Shown: positions 22,968 to 34,983 of the stretch, piece after piece | How positions within the stretch are numbered: the stretch's first letter is position 1 | How the letters are laid out: each line of letters opens with the position of its first letter | NCBI RefSeq assembly: GCF_000794385.1 | Contig: NZ_JTJB01000010.1 | Location: 48,931-112,930 of the forward strand | Origin: Thermus sp. 2.9 | Lineage (GTDB): Bacteria > Deinococcota > Deinococci > Deinococcales > Thermaceae | Length of the DNA: 64,000 nucleotides | Direction of reading: 5' to 3' | Notes under the pieces: model-generated | What the model was told of the DNA's origin: nothing | Database searches by the model: none | The model's input: only the letters and a program-made list of their open reading frames with translations | Translations under genes and position numbers: made by a program

Positions 22968-23546
22968 ATGCCCCCGGTACTCCACCGACAAGGCTGGATT
23001 GAGGTCATCGCCGGGCCCATGTTCTCCGGCAAGAGCGAGGAGCTCATCCGGCGGGTGCGGCGGGCCCTCATCGCCCGGCAAAGGGTTTTGGTGTTCAAGC
23101 CCCGGTTGGACGACCGCTACCACGCGAGCCACGTGGTGAGCCACGATGGGGAGAGGGTGGAGGCCATCTCCGTGGAGCGGGCGGCGGAGATGGAAGCCCA
23201 TCTTGCGCCCCTGCCCCAGGTGGTGGCGGTGGACGAGGTGCAGTTCCTGGACCGCGGCTTCTTGGACCTGGCGGAGAGGTTGGCCCAAGCGGGGGTGAGG
23301 GTCATCGCCGCGGGGCTGGACCTGGACTTCCGGGGGGAGCCCTTCGGCATCATGCCCGAGCTCTTGGCCCGGGCGGAGTTCGTGGAGAAGCTCACCGCCA
23401 TCTGCCCCCGCTGCGGGGCTCCCGCCACCAGAACCCAGCGCCTGGTGGACGGGAAGCCCGCCCGCTACACGGACCCCGTGATCCTGGTGGGGGCCATGGA
23501 GCGCTACGAGCCCCGTTGCCGCGCCTGCCACCAGGTGGTCTACTGA
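22968..23546 (+). CDS. tdk: Thymidine kinase (type II)
   Basis: The 192-residue enzyme phosphorylates thymidine to dTMP in the salvage pathway. P-loop [15 protein letters not shown] (about 16-30), DEVQFLD (about 86-92, lid/Walker B), and a C-terminal zinc ribbon ([20 protein letters not shown] with CRACH near the end) define the type II family. It begins at ATG 22968 with GGAGGAAGCC upstream. Its 3' end overlaps the convergent Hsp20 gene by 7 bases. Confidence 0.95.
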   Translation: MPPVLHRQGWIEVIAGPMFSGKSEELIRRVRRALIARQRVLVFKPRLDDRYHASHVVSHDGERVEAISVERAAEMEAHLAPLPQVVAVDEVQFLDRGFLDLAERLAQAGVRVIAAGLDLDFRGEPFGIMPELLARAEFVEKLTAICPRCGAPATRTQRLVDGKPARYTDPVILVGAMERYEPRCRACHQVVY

Positions 23547-23947
23547 GCCAGGGGCAAGGGGGCGCCCTTCTTTTTCCGGAAGCGCACCTCCAGCACCCCT
23601 TGGCGGAGGCTCGCCTGGGCGGTGCCCTCTTCAATGGGCCCGGGAAGGTCCAAGGTGCGGCGGAAGGTGCCCATGGGCCTTTCCTCCAGGAGGTAGGTGC
23701 CGGGAAGGGGGTGGCGCACCCCGGCGAGGGTGATGCGGCTTCCTTCCTCCAAAAGTTCCAGGTCCTCGGGGCGGACCCCGGGTAGGTCCACCAGGAGCAC
23801 GTAGTGCGCTTCATCCTCCAGGAGGTCCACCCGGGGGACCCAGGCGGCGGGCTCCTCCCCTGTGAGCTGGTAGGCCAGCTCGGCGATGCGCTCCTGCAGT
23901 TCCTTTAGCTTGCGCAGGGTTTCCAGGCGGTCCAGGCGCTCCAGCAT
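23540..23947 (-). CDS. Small heat shock protein, Hsp20/alpha-crystallin family
   Basis: The 135-residue protein has a helical N-terminal arm ([20 protein letters not shown]) and an alpha-crystallin domain (about 38-125) with [40 protein letters not shown] and [11 protein letters not shown]. Such chaperones hold unfolding proteins. The usual C-terminal IXI motif is not obvious. It is divergent from miaA with only 18 bases between starts. Confidence 0.85.
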   Translation of the reverse strand: MLERLDRLETLRKLKELQERIAELAYQLTGEEPAAWVPRVDLLEDEAHYVLLVDLPGVRPEDLELLEEGSRITLAGVRHPLPGTYLLEERPMGTFRRTLDLPGPIEEGTAQASLRQGVLEVRFRKKKGAPLPLAQ

Positions 23948-23965
23948 GCCCTTAGCATAAGGGAT

Positions 23966-24874
23966 GTGGAAGCGGTGCCGGTGCTGGCGGGCCCCACGGG
24001 AAGCGGGAAGACCCTCCTCGCCCTGCGTTTGGGGGAGGAGCTACCGGTGGAGGTGGTGTCCGCCGACGCCACCATGGTCTACCGGGGTTTGGACATCGGC
24101 ACGGACAAGCCGAGCCCAAGGGAGCGGCAAAGGGTACCCCACCACGTGGTGGACGTGTTGGAGCCTTCCGAGGCCATGAGCGTGGCCCGCTTCCTGGAGT
24201 TGGCGGAGGAGGCCATAGGGGGCGTTCTTGCCCGGGGCCGCCTGCCCCTGGTGGTGGGGGGGACCGGCTATTACATCCGGGCCCTTTCCGAGGGGCTTTA
24301 CGACCTCCCCCCGCCGGACCCTGAGCTTCAGGCCCAGCTTTGGCAGGAGCTGGAGGCCAAGGGGTTTGCGGCGCTGGCGGCGGAGCTTGCCCAGGCCAGC
24401 CCATCCGATGCCCTGCGGGTGGGGAAAAACCCCAGGCGGCTCGTGCGGGCCCTCGAGGTCCTGCGCCGCACCGGCGCGCCCCCCGTCCGTTTCCCCAAAC
24501 GCCCGCCCCGCTTCCGCTACAAGAAGCTCGTGCTCTGGCCCGAGCGGGCCTGGCTTTGGCCGAGGCTGGAGGAGCGGGCCCGCTCCCAGTTCGCCCGGGG
24601 GCTTGTGGAAGAGGTGCGGTCCCTCCTCGCCCGCCACCCCACCATGCCCACCGCCCTTCAGGCCATTGGCTACAAGGAGGTGGTGGGCTACCTGAAGGGG
24701 GAGTACACCTTGGAGGAGGCGCTAATGCGGGACATCCAGGCGGTGAAGGCCTACGCCAAGCGGCAGTACACCTGGTTCCGCCACGAGCCGGGGGACGTCA
24801 CCTACCTGCCCCGGGGCGGGGAGGAGGCTTACCCCGGCTTTCGCGACTGGCTTCGCCTCCACTTCGGGCTATAG
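23966..24874 (+). CDS. miaA: tRNA dimethylallyltransferase
   Basis: This 302-residue enzyme adds the dimethylallyl group to A37 of tRNAs reading UNN codons. Start GTG 23966 ([20 protein letters not shown]). P-loop GPTGSGKT (about 9-16), [19 protein letters not shown] (about 33-51), [12 protein letters not shown] (about 97-108) and the C-terminal [18 protein letters not shown] are family landmarks. gatA starts 8 bases downstream, so they are probably cotranscribed. Confidence 0.95.
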   Translation: MEAVPVLAGPTGSGKTLLALRLGEELPVEVVSADATMVYRGLDIGTDKPSPRERQRVPHHVVDVLEPSEAMSVARFLELAEEAIGGVLARGRLPLVVGGTGYYIRALSEGLYDLPPPDPELQAQLWQELEAKGFAALAAELAQASPSDALRVGKNPRRLVRALEVLRRTGAPPVRFPKRPPRFRYKKLVLWPERAWLWPRLEERARSQFARGLVEEVRSLLARHPTMPTALQAIGYKEVVGYLKGEYTLEEALMRDIQAVKAYAKRQYTWFRHEPGDVTYLPRGGEEAYPGFRDWLRLHFGL

Positions 24875-24881
24875 TGGGGGC

Positions 24882-26296
24882 ATGTTGGCCCACGAGATCC
24901 GCGCCCGGGTTGCCCGAGGGGAGCTTGCCCCCAAAGAGGTGGTCCAGGCGTACTGGGAACGGGCCCAGCGGCTTGACCCGGGGCTTGGCGCTTTCCTCAC
25001 CCTGAACGAAGGGCTTCGGGAAGAGGCGGAAAGGCTAGACCCCAAGCTTCCCTTGGCGGGGGTCTTGGTGGCGGTGAAGGACAACATCGCCACCCAGGGC
25101 CTGCGCACCACGGCGGGAAGCCGCCTTCTGGAGAACTTCGTTCCCCCCTACGACGCCACGGCGGTGGCCCGGCTTAAGGCGCTAGGGGCTTTGGTGGTGG
25201 GCAAGACCAACATGGACGAGTTCGGCATGGGCTCCTCCACGGAGCACTCCGCCTTCTTCCCCAGCAAAAACCCCTTTGACCCTGGCCGGGTCCCTGGGGG
25301 CTCCAGCGGGGGAAGCGCCGCCGCGGTGGCGGCGGACCTGGCCCCCGTGGCCCTGGGCTCGGACACGGGGGGAAGCGTGCGCCAGCCCTCGGCCTTTTGC
25401 GGGGTCTATGGCCTCAAGCCCACCTACGGCCGGGTGAGCCGCTACGGCCTCATCGCCTACGCCTCCAGCCTGGACCAGATCGGCCCCATGGCCCGCTCCG
25501 TGCGGGACCTGGCCCTCCTCATGGACGCCATGGCGGGGCCCGATCCCCGGGACGCCACCAGCCTGGACCTCCCTCCCCGCTTCCAGGCGGCCTTGGCGGA
25601 AGCCCTTCCCCCTTGCGCCTGGGGGTGGTGCGGGAGGGTATGGCCGGCAACAGCCCGGGGGTGGAGCGGGCCTTGGCGGAGACCCTAGGGGTATTCCGAG
25701 AGCTGGGGTTTCGCATCCAAGAGGTTTCTTGGCCCTCCTTGCCCCTGGCGCTAAACGCCTACTACATCCTGGCCCCGGCGGAGGCCAGCTCCAACCTGGC
25801 CCGCTACGACGGGACCCTCTATGGCTACCGGGCGGAGGGGGAGGAGCTTTGGCCCGTGGTGGAGGCCACCCGGGCCCGGTTTGGCCTCGAGGTCAAGCGC
25901 CGCGTTCTGGTGGGCACCTTCGTCCTCACCAGCGGCTACTACGAGGCCTACTACGGCCGGGCCCAGGCTTTCCGCCAGCGGCTCAAGGCGGAGGCCAAGG
26001 CCCTTTTCCAGGAGGTGGACCTCCTCCTCCTCCCCACCACCCCCCATCCCGCCTTTCCCCTGGGGGGGCGGCCCGACCCCTTGGCCATGTACCGGGAGGA
26101 CCTCTACACCGTGGGGGCGAGCCTGGCGGGCCTGCCCGCCCTTTCCTTCCCCGCAGGGTTTGAGGGGGGGCTTCCCGTGGGGCTTCAGCTCCTTGCCCCT
26201 TGGGGGGAGGATGAGCGCCTCCTTCGGGCGGCCTTGGCCTTTGAGGAGGCCACGGACCGGGCTTTCCTGAAGACCCCGATGGGGGAGGCCCTCTAG
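24882..26296 (+). CDS. gatA: Glutamyl/aspartyl-tRNA amidotransferase subunit A, apparent frameshift
   Basis: GatA hydrolyses glutamine or asparagine and feeds ammonia to GatB to amidate mischarged tRNAs. The amidase signature is intact: Lys in [11 protein letters not shown], cis-Ser region [20 protein letters not shown] and [16 protein letters not shown]. At about 25609-25613 (CCCCC) the frame is broken: ALAEALP must jump to [20 protein letters not shown], which restores a normal C-terminus with [20 protein letters not shown]. The span is 1415 bases, one short of a whole number of codons. A lost C in a homopolymer in an important gene points to sequencing error. The restored length is about 471 residues. 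Confidence 0.85.
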
Positions 26297-26300
26297 CCCC

Positions 26301-27047
26301 ATGGAGGAAGTCTTCCTGCGCTACCGCTTGGCCACCCGCCTGGCCCGCACCCTGCGGGCTTGGGGCGAGCCCCTGCCCTTACCCCACCTGGGGGAGGCCT
26401 TGGGCCTCAAGGGGCCGGTGGAGCGGGTGGTGCGCCCCCTCTTGGACGGGCGCTTCGTGGTGGGGGAGGAGGTGGGCCTATGGGAGTGGCACTACCCCTT
26501 TCCCCACCCGGGGGAGGCGGTGGTGGTCCTGGACCTGGAAACCACGGGCCTGGCCCCCGGCTTGAACGAGATCATTGAGGTGGCCCTGGTGCGCCTGGAA
26601 GGGGAAAAGCGCATCCCCTTCCAAAGCTTGGTGCGGCCCACCCGGCCGCCAAGCCCGTTTATAGAGCGCCTCACGGGCATCCGGGGGGAGATGCTGGAGG
26701 ACGCCCCTCCCCTGGAGGCGGTCTTGGAACGGGCCTATCCCCTTCTTTCCGGGGCCACCTTGGTCATTCAGAACGCCCCTTTTGACCTCTCCTTCCTGCG
26801 CCCGGCCCTGGAGGGCATGGGCTACCGGTTGGAAAACCCCGTGGTGGACTCCGTGCGCCTGGCCCGAAGGGCCTTCCGGGGTCTAAAGCGCTACGGCCTG
26901 GACGCCCTTTCGGAGGTGTTGGAGCTTCCCAGGCGGGAAGCGCACCGGGCCTTGGCCGACGTGGAACGCACCCTTGCCGTGGTCCATGAGGTGTATTATA
27001 TGCTCACTTCAGGGAGCCCCCGTCCGCTCGTGGACCTTGGGAGGTGA
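26301..27047 (+). CDS. DnaQ-like 3'-5' exonuclease (DNA polymerase III epsilon type)
   Basis: The 248-residue protein has an N-terminal winged-helix-like extension of about 70 residues (PHLGEALGLKGPVERVVRPL), then the DEDDh exonuclease: Exo I VVLDLETTGL (about 75), Exo II VIQNAPFDLSFL (about 155) and Exo III HRALADVERTL (about 216). It is probably the proofreading subunit or a related repair nuclease. It lies 4 bases downstream of gatA. Confidence 0.85.
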   Translation: MEEVFLRYRLATRLARTLRAWGEPLPLPHLGEALGLKGPVERVVRPLLDGRFVVGEEVGLWEWHYPFPHPGEAVVVLDLETTGLAPGLNEIIEVALVRLEGEKRIPFQSLVRPTRPPSPFIERLTGIRGEMLEDAPPLEAVLERAYPLLSGATLVIQNAPFDLSFLRPALEGMGYRLENPVVDSVRLARRAFRGLKRYGLDALSEVLELPRREAHRALADVERTLAVVHEVYYMLTSGSPRPLVDLGR

Positions 27048-27048
27048 T

Positions 27049-28104
27049 ATGACCGCACGGTATGTCCTCACCAGCACATGTATTCAAACCGGGACCATGA
27101 CCCTCACCGTTTCCCTCCGCCAGCGGCTTCTGGGCCGGGAGCGGGTGCGCTTTGTGGACGAGGACGGGGAAGTGTACGAGGTGGAGGTGGACTGGAAGTC
27201 GGGGGTGGTCAGGGGCCTTGGCCCCTATTACGCCAAAAGGCGCCTGGCGGTGAACGAGGCCATCCTCCTTCACTTCCGGGGGGAGGAGGTGGAGCTCAAG
27301 GCGGCGCCTCGAGGGCAGGCGCGGCCCCCCGAACCCCGCCCCGAGCGCCGGGAAAACCAGGAGGAGGCCAAGCCGGAAAAGCGCCGGGTGCGCGTCACCC
27401 CTTACCCCAAGGAGGTGCTTTTCCCCCACGAGCCTAAGGCGCTGGAGGCCCCGGGCGTCACCGAGGACCTGCGGCGCCTCGGCTTCGTGCTGGAGGGGGG
27501 GCTTCCTTGGGTCTACAAGGCGCCCTTGGGCCGGAGGCAGGTGGTCCTTGCCCTTTTGCGCTTGGGGGAGGGGGAGCCCGGTCTTCTTAAGCCCTACCGC
27601 CAGGAGGGGAGTTATGCCGTTTACCTGGCCCCGGAATCCCAAAGGGAGGCGGTGCCCCCAGGCTTCGGCTACCTTTCCCCGGAGGCGGTGAGCCGTTTGG
27701 TGCGCTTGAAGGGACGTTTTCCCCTCTCCGCTTTGGATTTGGAGGATCTCTTGAAGGCGGGCCGGGTGGACCTCGAGGCGGTGGAGGCCCTGGAGGACCG
27801 ACTGGTGGCGGAGCTGGCGGAGCGGGGGGCCTTTGCCGCCTTGCTCCTTCTCCTGGCCAAGAAGCCCTTGGGGGAGGTGTTTTTGCTTTCCGAGTTGGAG
27901 GCCGAGGCCCTGGAGGAGGGGCTCATCCCCGAGGTGGTGCGCAAGGGGGTGGAGCTTCTGGCCCAACCCCCCTTCCTGGTGCTCAAGCGCCTTTCCCCAG
28001 GGGAGTTCCTCCTGCGGCAGGAGGTTGAGGAGGCCCTAAGCGACCTAGAAGCCTTCGCCCAGGGGCTCAAGGGGAGGCTTAACCGCGTCCGTGAGGGCGC
28101 TTGA
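27049..28104 (+). CDS. Conserved hypothetical protein, 351 aa
   Basis: ATG 27049 is preceded by GGGAGGTGAT. The N-terminal 80 residues are a beta-rich domain (MTLTVSLRQRLLGRERVRFV, YEVEVDWKSGVVRGLGPYYA); then comes a charged linker (about 85-125, Glu/Arg/Pro/Lys-rich) and a mostly helical C-terminal half (VEALEDRLVAELAERGAFAA, EEGLIPEVVRKGVELLAQPP). I do not recognise a family. It converges on csaB with a 26-base overlap. Confidence 0.7.
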   Translation: MTARYVLTSTCIQTGTMTLTVSLRQRLLGRERVRFVDEDGEVYEVEVDWKSGVVRGLGPYYAKRRLAVNEAILLHFRGEEVELKAAPRGQARPPEPRPERRENQEEAKPEKRRVRVTPYPKEVLFPHEPKALEAPGVTEDLRRLGFVLEGGLPWVYKAPLGRRQVVLALLRLGEGEPGLLKPYRQEGSYAVYLAPESQREAVPPGFGYLSPEAVSRLVRLKGRFPLSALDLEDLLKAGRVDLEAVEALEDRLVAELAERGAFAALLLLLAKKPLGEVFLLSELEAEALEEGLIPEVVRKGVELLAQPPFLVLKRLSPGEFLLRQEVEEALSDLEAFAQGLKGRLNRVREGA

Positions 28105-29055
28105 CCAAGGCGGCTTCCCCTAGGGCCAGGTCAAAGCTCTGCCTGGCCCGCTCCTTCAAGGCCGCCACCTTTTCCCAGTCCGGGCCGCGGCCGTAGAGGG
28201 CCGCCTTGAAAAGCGTGGTGGGGTCCCCGGGGAGGTCTTGGTAGTAGGCCCCCGTTTCCTTGGCGAAGGCGGCCACCTTGGGGTCGTAGGCCACCCCGGC
28301 GAAGGGGGTTCCCGCCGCCGCCGCCAGGATGAGGCCGTGCAGGCGCATGGAGATCACGTACCCCGCCTGGGCCGCCAGGTAAAGGAGGCGGCGGGGGTCC
28401 GCGGTCTTTTCAATCCGGTGCAGGTAGAAGACGTTCGCCACCTCGTCGTCGTAGCCGGGCTGGAGGAGGAGGACGATCACCTGCTTGCCCTCGTGCACCA
28501 GGTTGTTGGCGGTGATGTAGAGGTTCTTTAGCGCCTCGGGCTCCACCCCGGCGCGGGGGATAACCAAGACCAAATCCTCTTCCCGCTTCACCGGGGGTGG
28601 GGTGAGGAGGAGGGCGGGGTCGGCCCCGAGAAGAGGGTCCAGGCCGAGCCCCTTGGCGTAGGCGTAGGAGTCCTGGTCGCGGACGATGAGGGGGACGCCC
28701 CTAAGGGCCCGGCGCACCCGTTCTTCCCCCCAAGGGGAAAGGGGCCCTAGGGACTGGTTGAAGACCACCACCTTCTTGCGAAACGCCCGGGCCAGGCGCA
28801 GCACCGAGAGGTAGTAGAGGAGGCTGAGGGCGCTGGTGGCGTCCTGCAAGAGCCCCCCGCCCCCCAAAAACCAAAGGTCCGCCTGGAGGAGGGCCAGGGG
28901 GTTTAGGCGGTGGTAGGCGCGGATGCCGTGCTCCTCCCGGGTGCGCCTCGGGTCCCCGGAGAGGGCCACCACCGAGTGCCCCCGCGCCCGGAGCTCCCGG
29001 ATGGTAGCCTCGAGGATGGCCTCGTCCCCCGTGTTCCGAAAGCCATAGTAGCCCG

Positions 29056-29071
<16 letters not shown>
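28079..29071 (-). CDS. csaB: Polysaccharide pyruvyl transferase CsaB
   Basis: The 330-residue protein opens with VVGVAGYYGFRNTGDEAILE and has WFLGGGGLLQDATSALSLLY, KKVVVFNQSLGPLSPWGEER and YVISMRLHGLILAAAAGTPF, all typical of CsaB. The enzyme puts ketal-linked pyruvate on secondary cell-wall polysaccharide, the anchor for SLH-domain S-layer and outer-envelope proteins in Thermus. It overlaps the upstream DUF5693 gene by 16 bases, so the two are probably one transcript. Confidence 0.9.
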
Positions 29072-31442
<2,371 letters not shown>

Positions 31443-32573
31443 CTAGCGGGCCACCGCCGCCTTCTCCTGGGCGTGGCCGATGGTCTGGTCGGTTTCCACG
31501 TCAAAGGCGTGGAGGCGGGAGGTGTCCGCCAGAAGCTCTACCTTGTCCCCGGGCTTCACCGGGGCGTGGCCGTCCACCTTGGCCACCAGCACGGTGCCGT
31601 CCACGCTCACGTGGATTTCCGTTTCCGCCCCCAAGGGCTCCGCCACCTCCACCTCGCCCCGGATGACGTTCTCCTCCTCCGGGATCACCGTGTAGCCCTT
31701 AAGCCCCAGGTGTTCGGGGCGGATGCCCATCCAGACCTCCTTCCCGGTGTAGGGGCGAAGGGCCTGGGCCAGGACAGGGTTCACCCGGATGCGGAAGCCT
31801 GGGGCGAAGAGGTAGACCTTGTCCCCCTGGGCTTCCACCCGGGCGCGGATGAAGTTCATGGAGGGACTACCGATGAACCCGGCCACGAAGCGGTTGGCGG
31901 GGAAATCGTAGAGGTTAAGGGGGGTATCCACCTGTTGGATCTCCCCGTCCTTCATCACCACGATGCGGTGGCCCAGGGTCATGGCCTCCACCTGGTCGTG
32001 GGTCACGTAAATGGTGGTGACCCCAAGCCGCCTTTGCAGTTTGGCGATCTCGGCCCGCATCTCCACCCTTAGCTTGGCGTCCAGGTTGGAAAGGGGCTCG
32101 TCCATGAGGAAGACCTTGGGCTCCCGCACGATGGCCCTGCCCATGGCCACCCGCTGGCGCTGCCCGCCGGAGAGCTCCCGGGGTTTGCGGTTGAGGAGGT
32201 GTTCAATCTTCAGGATGCGGGCCGCCTCTTTCACCCTGCGGTCAATCTCGTCCTTGGGGTAGCGGCGCAGGCGCAGCCCGAAGGCCATGTTCTCGTAGAC
32301 GTTCATGTGGGGGTAAAGGGCGTAGTTCTGGAAGACCATGGCGATGTCCCGGTCCTTGGGGGGGACGTCGTTGACCAGGCGGTCCCCGATGAAGATCTTC
32401 CCCTCAGAGACCTCCTCGAGGCCGGCAATCATGCGCAACGTGGTGGTCTTGCCGCAGCCCGAGGGCCCCACGAAGACCACGAACTCCCCGTCCTCGGTTT
32501 CCAGGTTGAAGTCCTTGACGGCCACCACCTTGCCGAAGCGCTTCCACACGTGCTCCAGCCTGACCTTAGCCAT
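31443..32573 (-). CDS. Sugar ABC transporter ATP-binding protein, MalK/UgpC type
   Basis: I start at ATG 32573 (MAKVRLEHVWKRFGKVVAVK), preceded by AAGGAGG. The 376-residue protein has Walker A GPSGCGKTTT, Q-loop FQNYALYPHMNVYENMAFG, signature LSGGQRQRVAMGRAI, Walker B VFLMDEPLSNLDA and the H-loop THDQ, followed by a C-terminal TOBE/regulatory domain (VWMGIRPEHLGLKGY). No permease genes are adjacent, so it probably serves several sugar transporters. The intergenic region to mscL contains two GGTACCAAACC repeats that could be its operator. Confidence 0.93.
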   Translation of the reverse strand: MAKVRLEHVWKRFGKVVAVKDFNLETEDGEFVVFVGPSGCGKTTTLRMIAGLEEVSEGKIFIGDRLVNDVPPKDRDIAMVFQNYALYPHMNVYENMAFGLRLRRYPKDEIDRRVKEAARILKIEHLLNRKPRELSGGQRQRVAMGRAIVREPKVFLMDEPLSNLDAKLRVEMRAEIAKLQRRLGVTTIYVTHDQVEAMTLGHRIVVMKDGEIQQVDTPLNLYDFPANRFVAGFIGSPSMNFIRARVEAQGDKVYLFAPGFRIRVNPVLAQALRPYTGKEVWMGIRPEHLGLKGYTVIPEEENVIRGEVEVAEPLGAETEIHVSVDGTVLVAKVDGHAPVKPGDKVELLADTSRLHAFDVETDQTIGHAQEKAAVAR

Positions 32574-32678
32574 GCAAACCTCCTTGGCCCCACGCTTTGA
32601 GCCACCTTTGGGCCCATCGGGGGTCGGACCCATTTTAACGGGGTTTTCCCAGGTGGATGTTGTAGTCTGGGAGGACCA

Positions 32679-32709
32679 GGTACCAAACCGGTACCAAACC
32701 TTGGTCCTT
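32679..32709. promoter_or_regulatory. Tandem GGTACCAAACC repeats between the ABC ATPase gene and mscL
   Basis: GGTACCAAACC occurs twice head to tail (32679-32689, 32690-32700), placing two GGTACC palindromes 11 bases apart. AGGACCA (32673-32679) and TGGTCCT (32703-32709) form an outer inverted repeat. This looks like a regulator-binding site in the shared upstream region of two divergent genes. Confidence 0.45.
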
Positions 32710-32722
32710 TGGGGAGGGATTT

Positions 32723-33097
32723 ATGTTGCAGGGGTTCAAGAGCTTTCTCATGCGGGGCAACGTGGTGGATTTGGCGGTGGCGGTGGTTATTGGCGGCGCC
32801 TTTGGCCAGGTGGTGAACTCCCTGGTGGCGGACGTCCTCACCCCCTTGATTGGGGCCCTGGGGGGCGCGCCCGACTTCTCGGCGGTGAGGCTTGGGCCCG
32901 TCGCCTTGGGCAAGTTTATCAACGCCCTCTTGAACTTCGTGGTGGTGGCGGCGGCCATTTACTTCCTGGTGGTGGTGCCCGTGCAGGAGGTGCAAAGGCG
33001 CATGAAGAGAGAAGAGGCGCCGGCGGCCCCGCCCGAGCCCCCGGAGGAGGTCAGGCTCCTTCGGGAGATTCTGGAGGAGTTGCGGAAGAAGGCTTAA
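32723..33097 (+). CDS. mscL: Large-conductance mechanosensitive channel
   Basis: The 124-residue protein begins MLQGFKSFLMRGNVVDLAVA and has TM1 (VVDLAVAVVIGGAFGQVVNS) and TM2 (FINALLNFVVVAAAIYFLVV), then the cytoplasmic helix (PEEVRLLREILEELRKKA). MscL opens under hypo-osmotic stress. GGGGAGGGATTT precedes the ATG. Its 3' end overlaps the convergent next gene by 47 bases. Confidence 0.95.
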   Translation: MLQGFKSFLMRGNVVDLAVAVVIGGAFGQVVNSLVADVLTPLIGALGGAPDFSAVRLGPVALGKFINALLNFVVVAAAIYFLVVVPVQEVQRRMKREEAPAAPPEPPEEVRLLREILEELRKKA

Positions 33098-33926
33098 GCC
33101 GGTTCCACAGGAAGAGGGCGAGGTAGGCCAGGCCAAGCCCGGGGGCCGGGGCTAGGGTCACCGAGAGGGCGAAGGCGTGGAAGAGGAGGTTTTCTAAGGC
33201 GTGGCGGGGGCTCCTTAGAAAGACCGCTTTCAAGGCCGGGCCTTGTCGGAGGGCGAGAAGCCCCAAATAGGGAAGGTAGGGCCAAGGCCCCGTGGCGAGG
33301 CCCAAGGCGGAGAGGCCCAAAGAGGCGAAGGCCAAGGCCCGTAGGGGCGGTAGCGGATCGGGCCGCAAAGCGCGCAGTTCTTGCCATAAGGGTTCCTCCT
33401 CCCCCGGCCAGGGGGTCTTGAGGAGAAGGAGGCGCCGCCCCTCGTGCCCCCCCAGGTAGGCCTTTGGGTCGGGGGCCACCCCCAGGGGCAGGAGGTGGGC
33501 GGGGTTTTCCTGGAGGGCTTGGAAGAGGTGGGGGTCTAGGGGAAGGCCATCCACCAAAAACCAGGAGTGGAGCTTTCCCGAAAGCAAAAAGCCCAAGGCC
33601 CTTTCCACCTTGTGCCCCCGGTGGGCTAAAATTCCAGGCCAGGCCTCCGGGGGTTCCTTGAGGAGGGCCTTGCCCCACGGGGGGCTTTCCCGTAAGGGGT
33701 GGGCCTTTAGGCGGAAGCGGGCCTCGAGGGCTTCCCCTTCCTCGAGGGCGAAGCGGGCTAGGAGGTTTCCCCGGGCTTCGTACAGCTCCTGGGGTTTGCG
33801 GGAAAGGAAGAGGTCTTCCACCGCCTGCCCAGGCAGGTCTTGGGGTAGAGGTAACAGGTATTCGCCCGAGGCGGGGGCGCGGAAGCGGAGGGCCAGGTCC
33901 ACGGGTCTACGATACACTTTTCCCAT
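33051..33926 (-). CDS. Hypothetical protein with C-terminal membrane segments
   Basis: This 291-residue frame starts at 33926 (MGKVYRRPVDLALRFRAPAS). The first 190 residues look globular (LVDGLPLDPHLFQALQENPA, then GHEGRRLLLLKTPWPGEEEP); the C-terminal third is hydrophobic (LRALAFASLGLSALGLATG, YLPYLGLLALR, LAYLALFLW). Its ATG shares the CATG palindrome with the divergent aminotransferase start. No family is recognised. Confidence 0.6.
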   Translation of the reverse strand: MGKVYRRPVDLALRFRAPASGEYLLPLPQDLPGQAVEDLFLSRKPQELYEARGNLLARFALEEGEALEARFRLKAHPLRESPPWGKALLKEPPEAWPGILAHRGHKVERALGFLLSGKLHSWFLVDGLPLDPHLFQALQENPAHLLPLGVAPDPKAYLGGHEGRRLLLLKTPWPGEEEPLWQELRALRPDPLPPLRALAFASLGLSALGLATGPWPYLPYLGLLALRQGPALKAVFLRSPRHALENLLFHAFALSVTLAPAPGLGLAYLALFLWNRLKPSSATPPESPEGA

Positions 33927-34983
33927 GGAGTGGCTCCTGACCCCAGGTCCTGTACGGCTTCACCCCAAGGCCCTGGAGGCCCTTTCCCGGCCCCAGCTTC
34001 ACCACCGCACCGAGCCCGCCCGGGCCCTTTTTCTGAAGGCGCGCACCCTTTTGCAAAATGCCTTCGGCACGGCAGGGGAGGTCCTCATCCTCACGGGGAG
34101 CGGCACCCTGGCCATGGAGGCCCTGGTGCAAAACCTCTTCGCCCCCGGGGAGCGGGTTTTGGTACCCGTTTACGGCAAGTTCTCCGAGCGCTTTTACGAG
34201 ATCGCCCAGGCGGCGGGGCTTCAGGCGGAGCGCCTGGACCTTCCCTATGGGCGGGTGCCCCGGCCTGAGGACGTGGCCCGGAGGGGCTTTGAGGGGCTCC
34301 TTTTGGTCCACTCGGAGACCTCCACCGGCGCCCTGGTGGACCTTCCCGCCCTGGCCCGGGCCTTCAAGGCGGAAAACCCCGAGGGCCTGGTGGGGGCGGA
34401 CATGGTGACGAGCCTCCTCGTGCGGGAGGTGGCCCTGGAGGCCCACGGGGTGGACGCCGCCGCCTCGGGAAGCCAAAAGGGCCTCATGTGCCCCCCGGGC
34501 CTCGGTTTTGTGGCCCTTTCCCCAAGGGCCTTGGAGCGCCTAAAGCCCCGGGGCTACTACCTGGACTTGGCGCGGGAACTGAGGGCGCAACGGGAAGGGG
34601 AGAGCGCCTGGACCCCCGCCATCAACCTGGTGGGGGCGGTGGGGGCGGTGTTGGAGGCCACTTTGCCAAACCTGGAGGCCCACCTCGCCCTCAAAGCCTG
34701 GCAGAACGAGCTCCTTTACCGGGTGGGGGAGGAGCTTGGGCTAGAGGCGGTCCCCGAGGTGCGAAGCCCCGCCGTGGCCGCCTTCTACCTGCCCGAGGGG
34801 GTGCCCTACGGGGCGGTGAAGGAAGCCTTTGCCAAGCGGGGAGCGGTGATCGCCGGGGGGCAGGGGCCCTTGAAGGGCAAGATCTTCCGCCTTTCCCTCA
34901 TGGGCGCCTACGACCGCTACGAGGCCCTGGGGGTGGCGGCCTTGTTCAGGGAGGCCCTTAACGATATTCTTCCAGCTTCCTGA
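33925..34983 (+). CDS. Class V aminotransferase (serine/alanine-glyoxylate type)
   Basis: The 352-residue PLP enzyme begins MEWLLTPGPVRLHPKALEAL. Recognisable parts are HHRTEPARALFLKART, LILTGSGTLAMEALVQNLF, LLLVHSETSTGALVDLPALA, a probable GADMV, and the PLP lysine in AAASGSQKGLMCPPGLGF. It probably transfers an amino group between serine or alanine and glyoxylate/pyruvate, as in photorespiratory-type or serine pathways. TACACT 8 bases before the ATG suggests a leaderless transcript. Confidence 0.88.
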   Translation: MEWLLTPGPVRLHPKALEALSRPQLHHRTEPARALFLKARTLLQNAFGTAGEVLILTGSGTLAMEALVQNLFAPGERVLVPVYGKFSERFYEIAQAAGLQAERLDLPYGRVPRPEDVARRGFEGLLLVHSETSTGALVDLPALARAFKAENPEGLVGADMVTSLLVREVALEAHGVDAAASGSQKGLMCPPGLGFVALSPRALERLKPRGYYLDLARELRAQREGESAWTPAINLVGAVGAVLEATLPNLEAHLALKAWQNELLYRVGEELGLEAVPEVRSPAVAAFYLPEGVPYGAVKEAFAKRGAVIAGGQGPLKGKIFRLSLMGAYDRYEALGVAALFREALNDILPAS

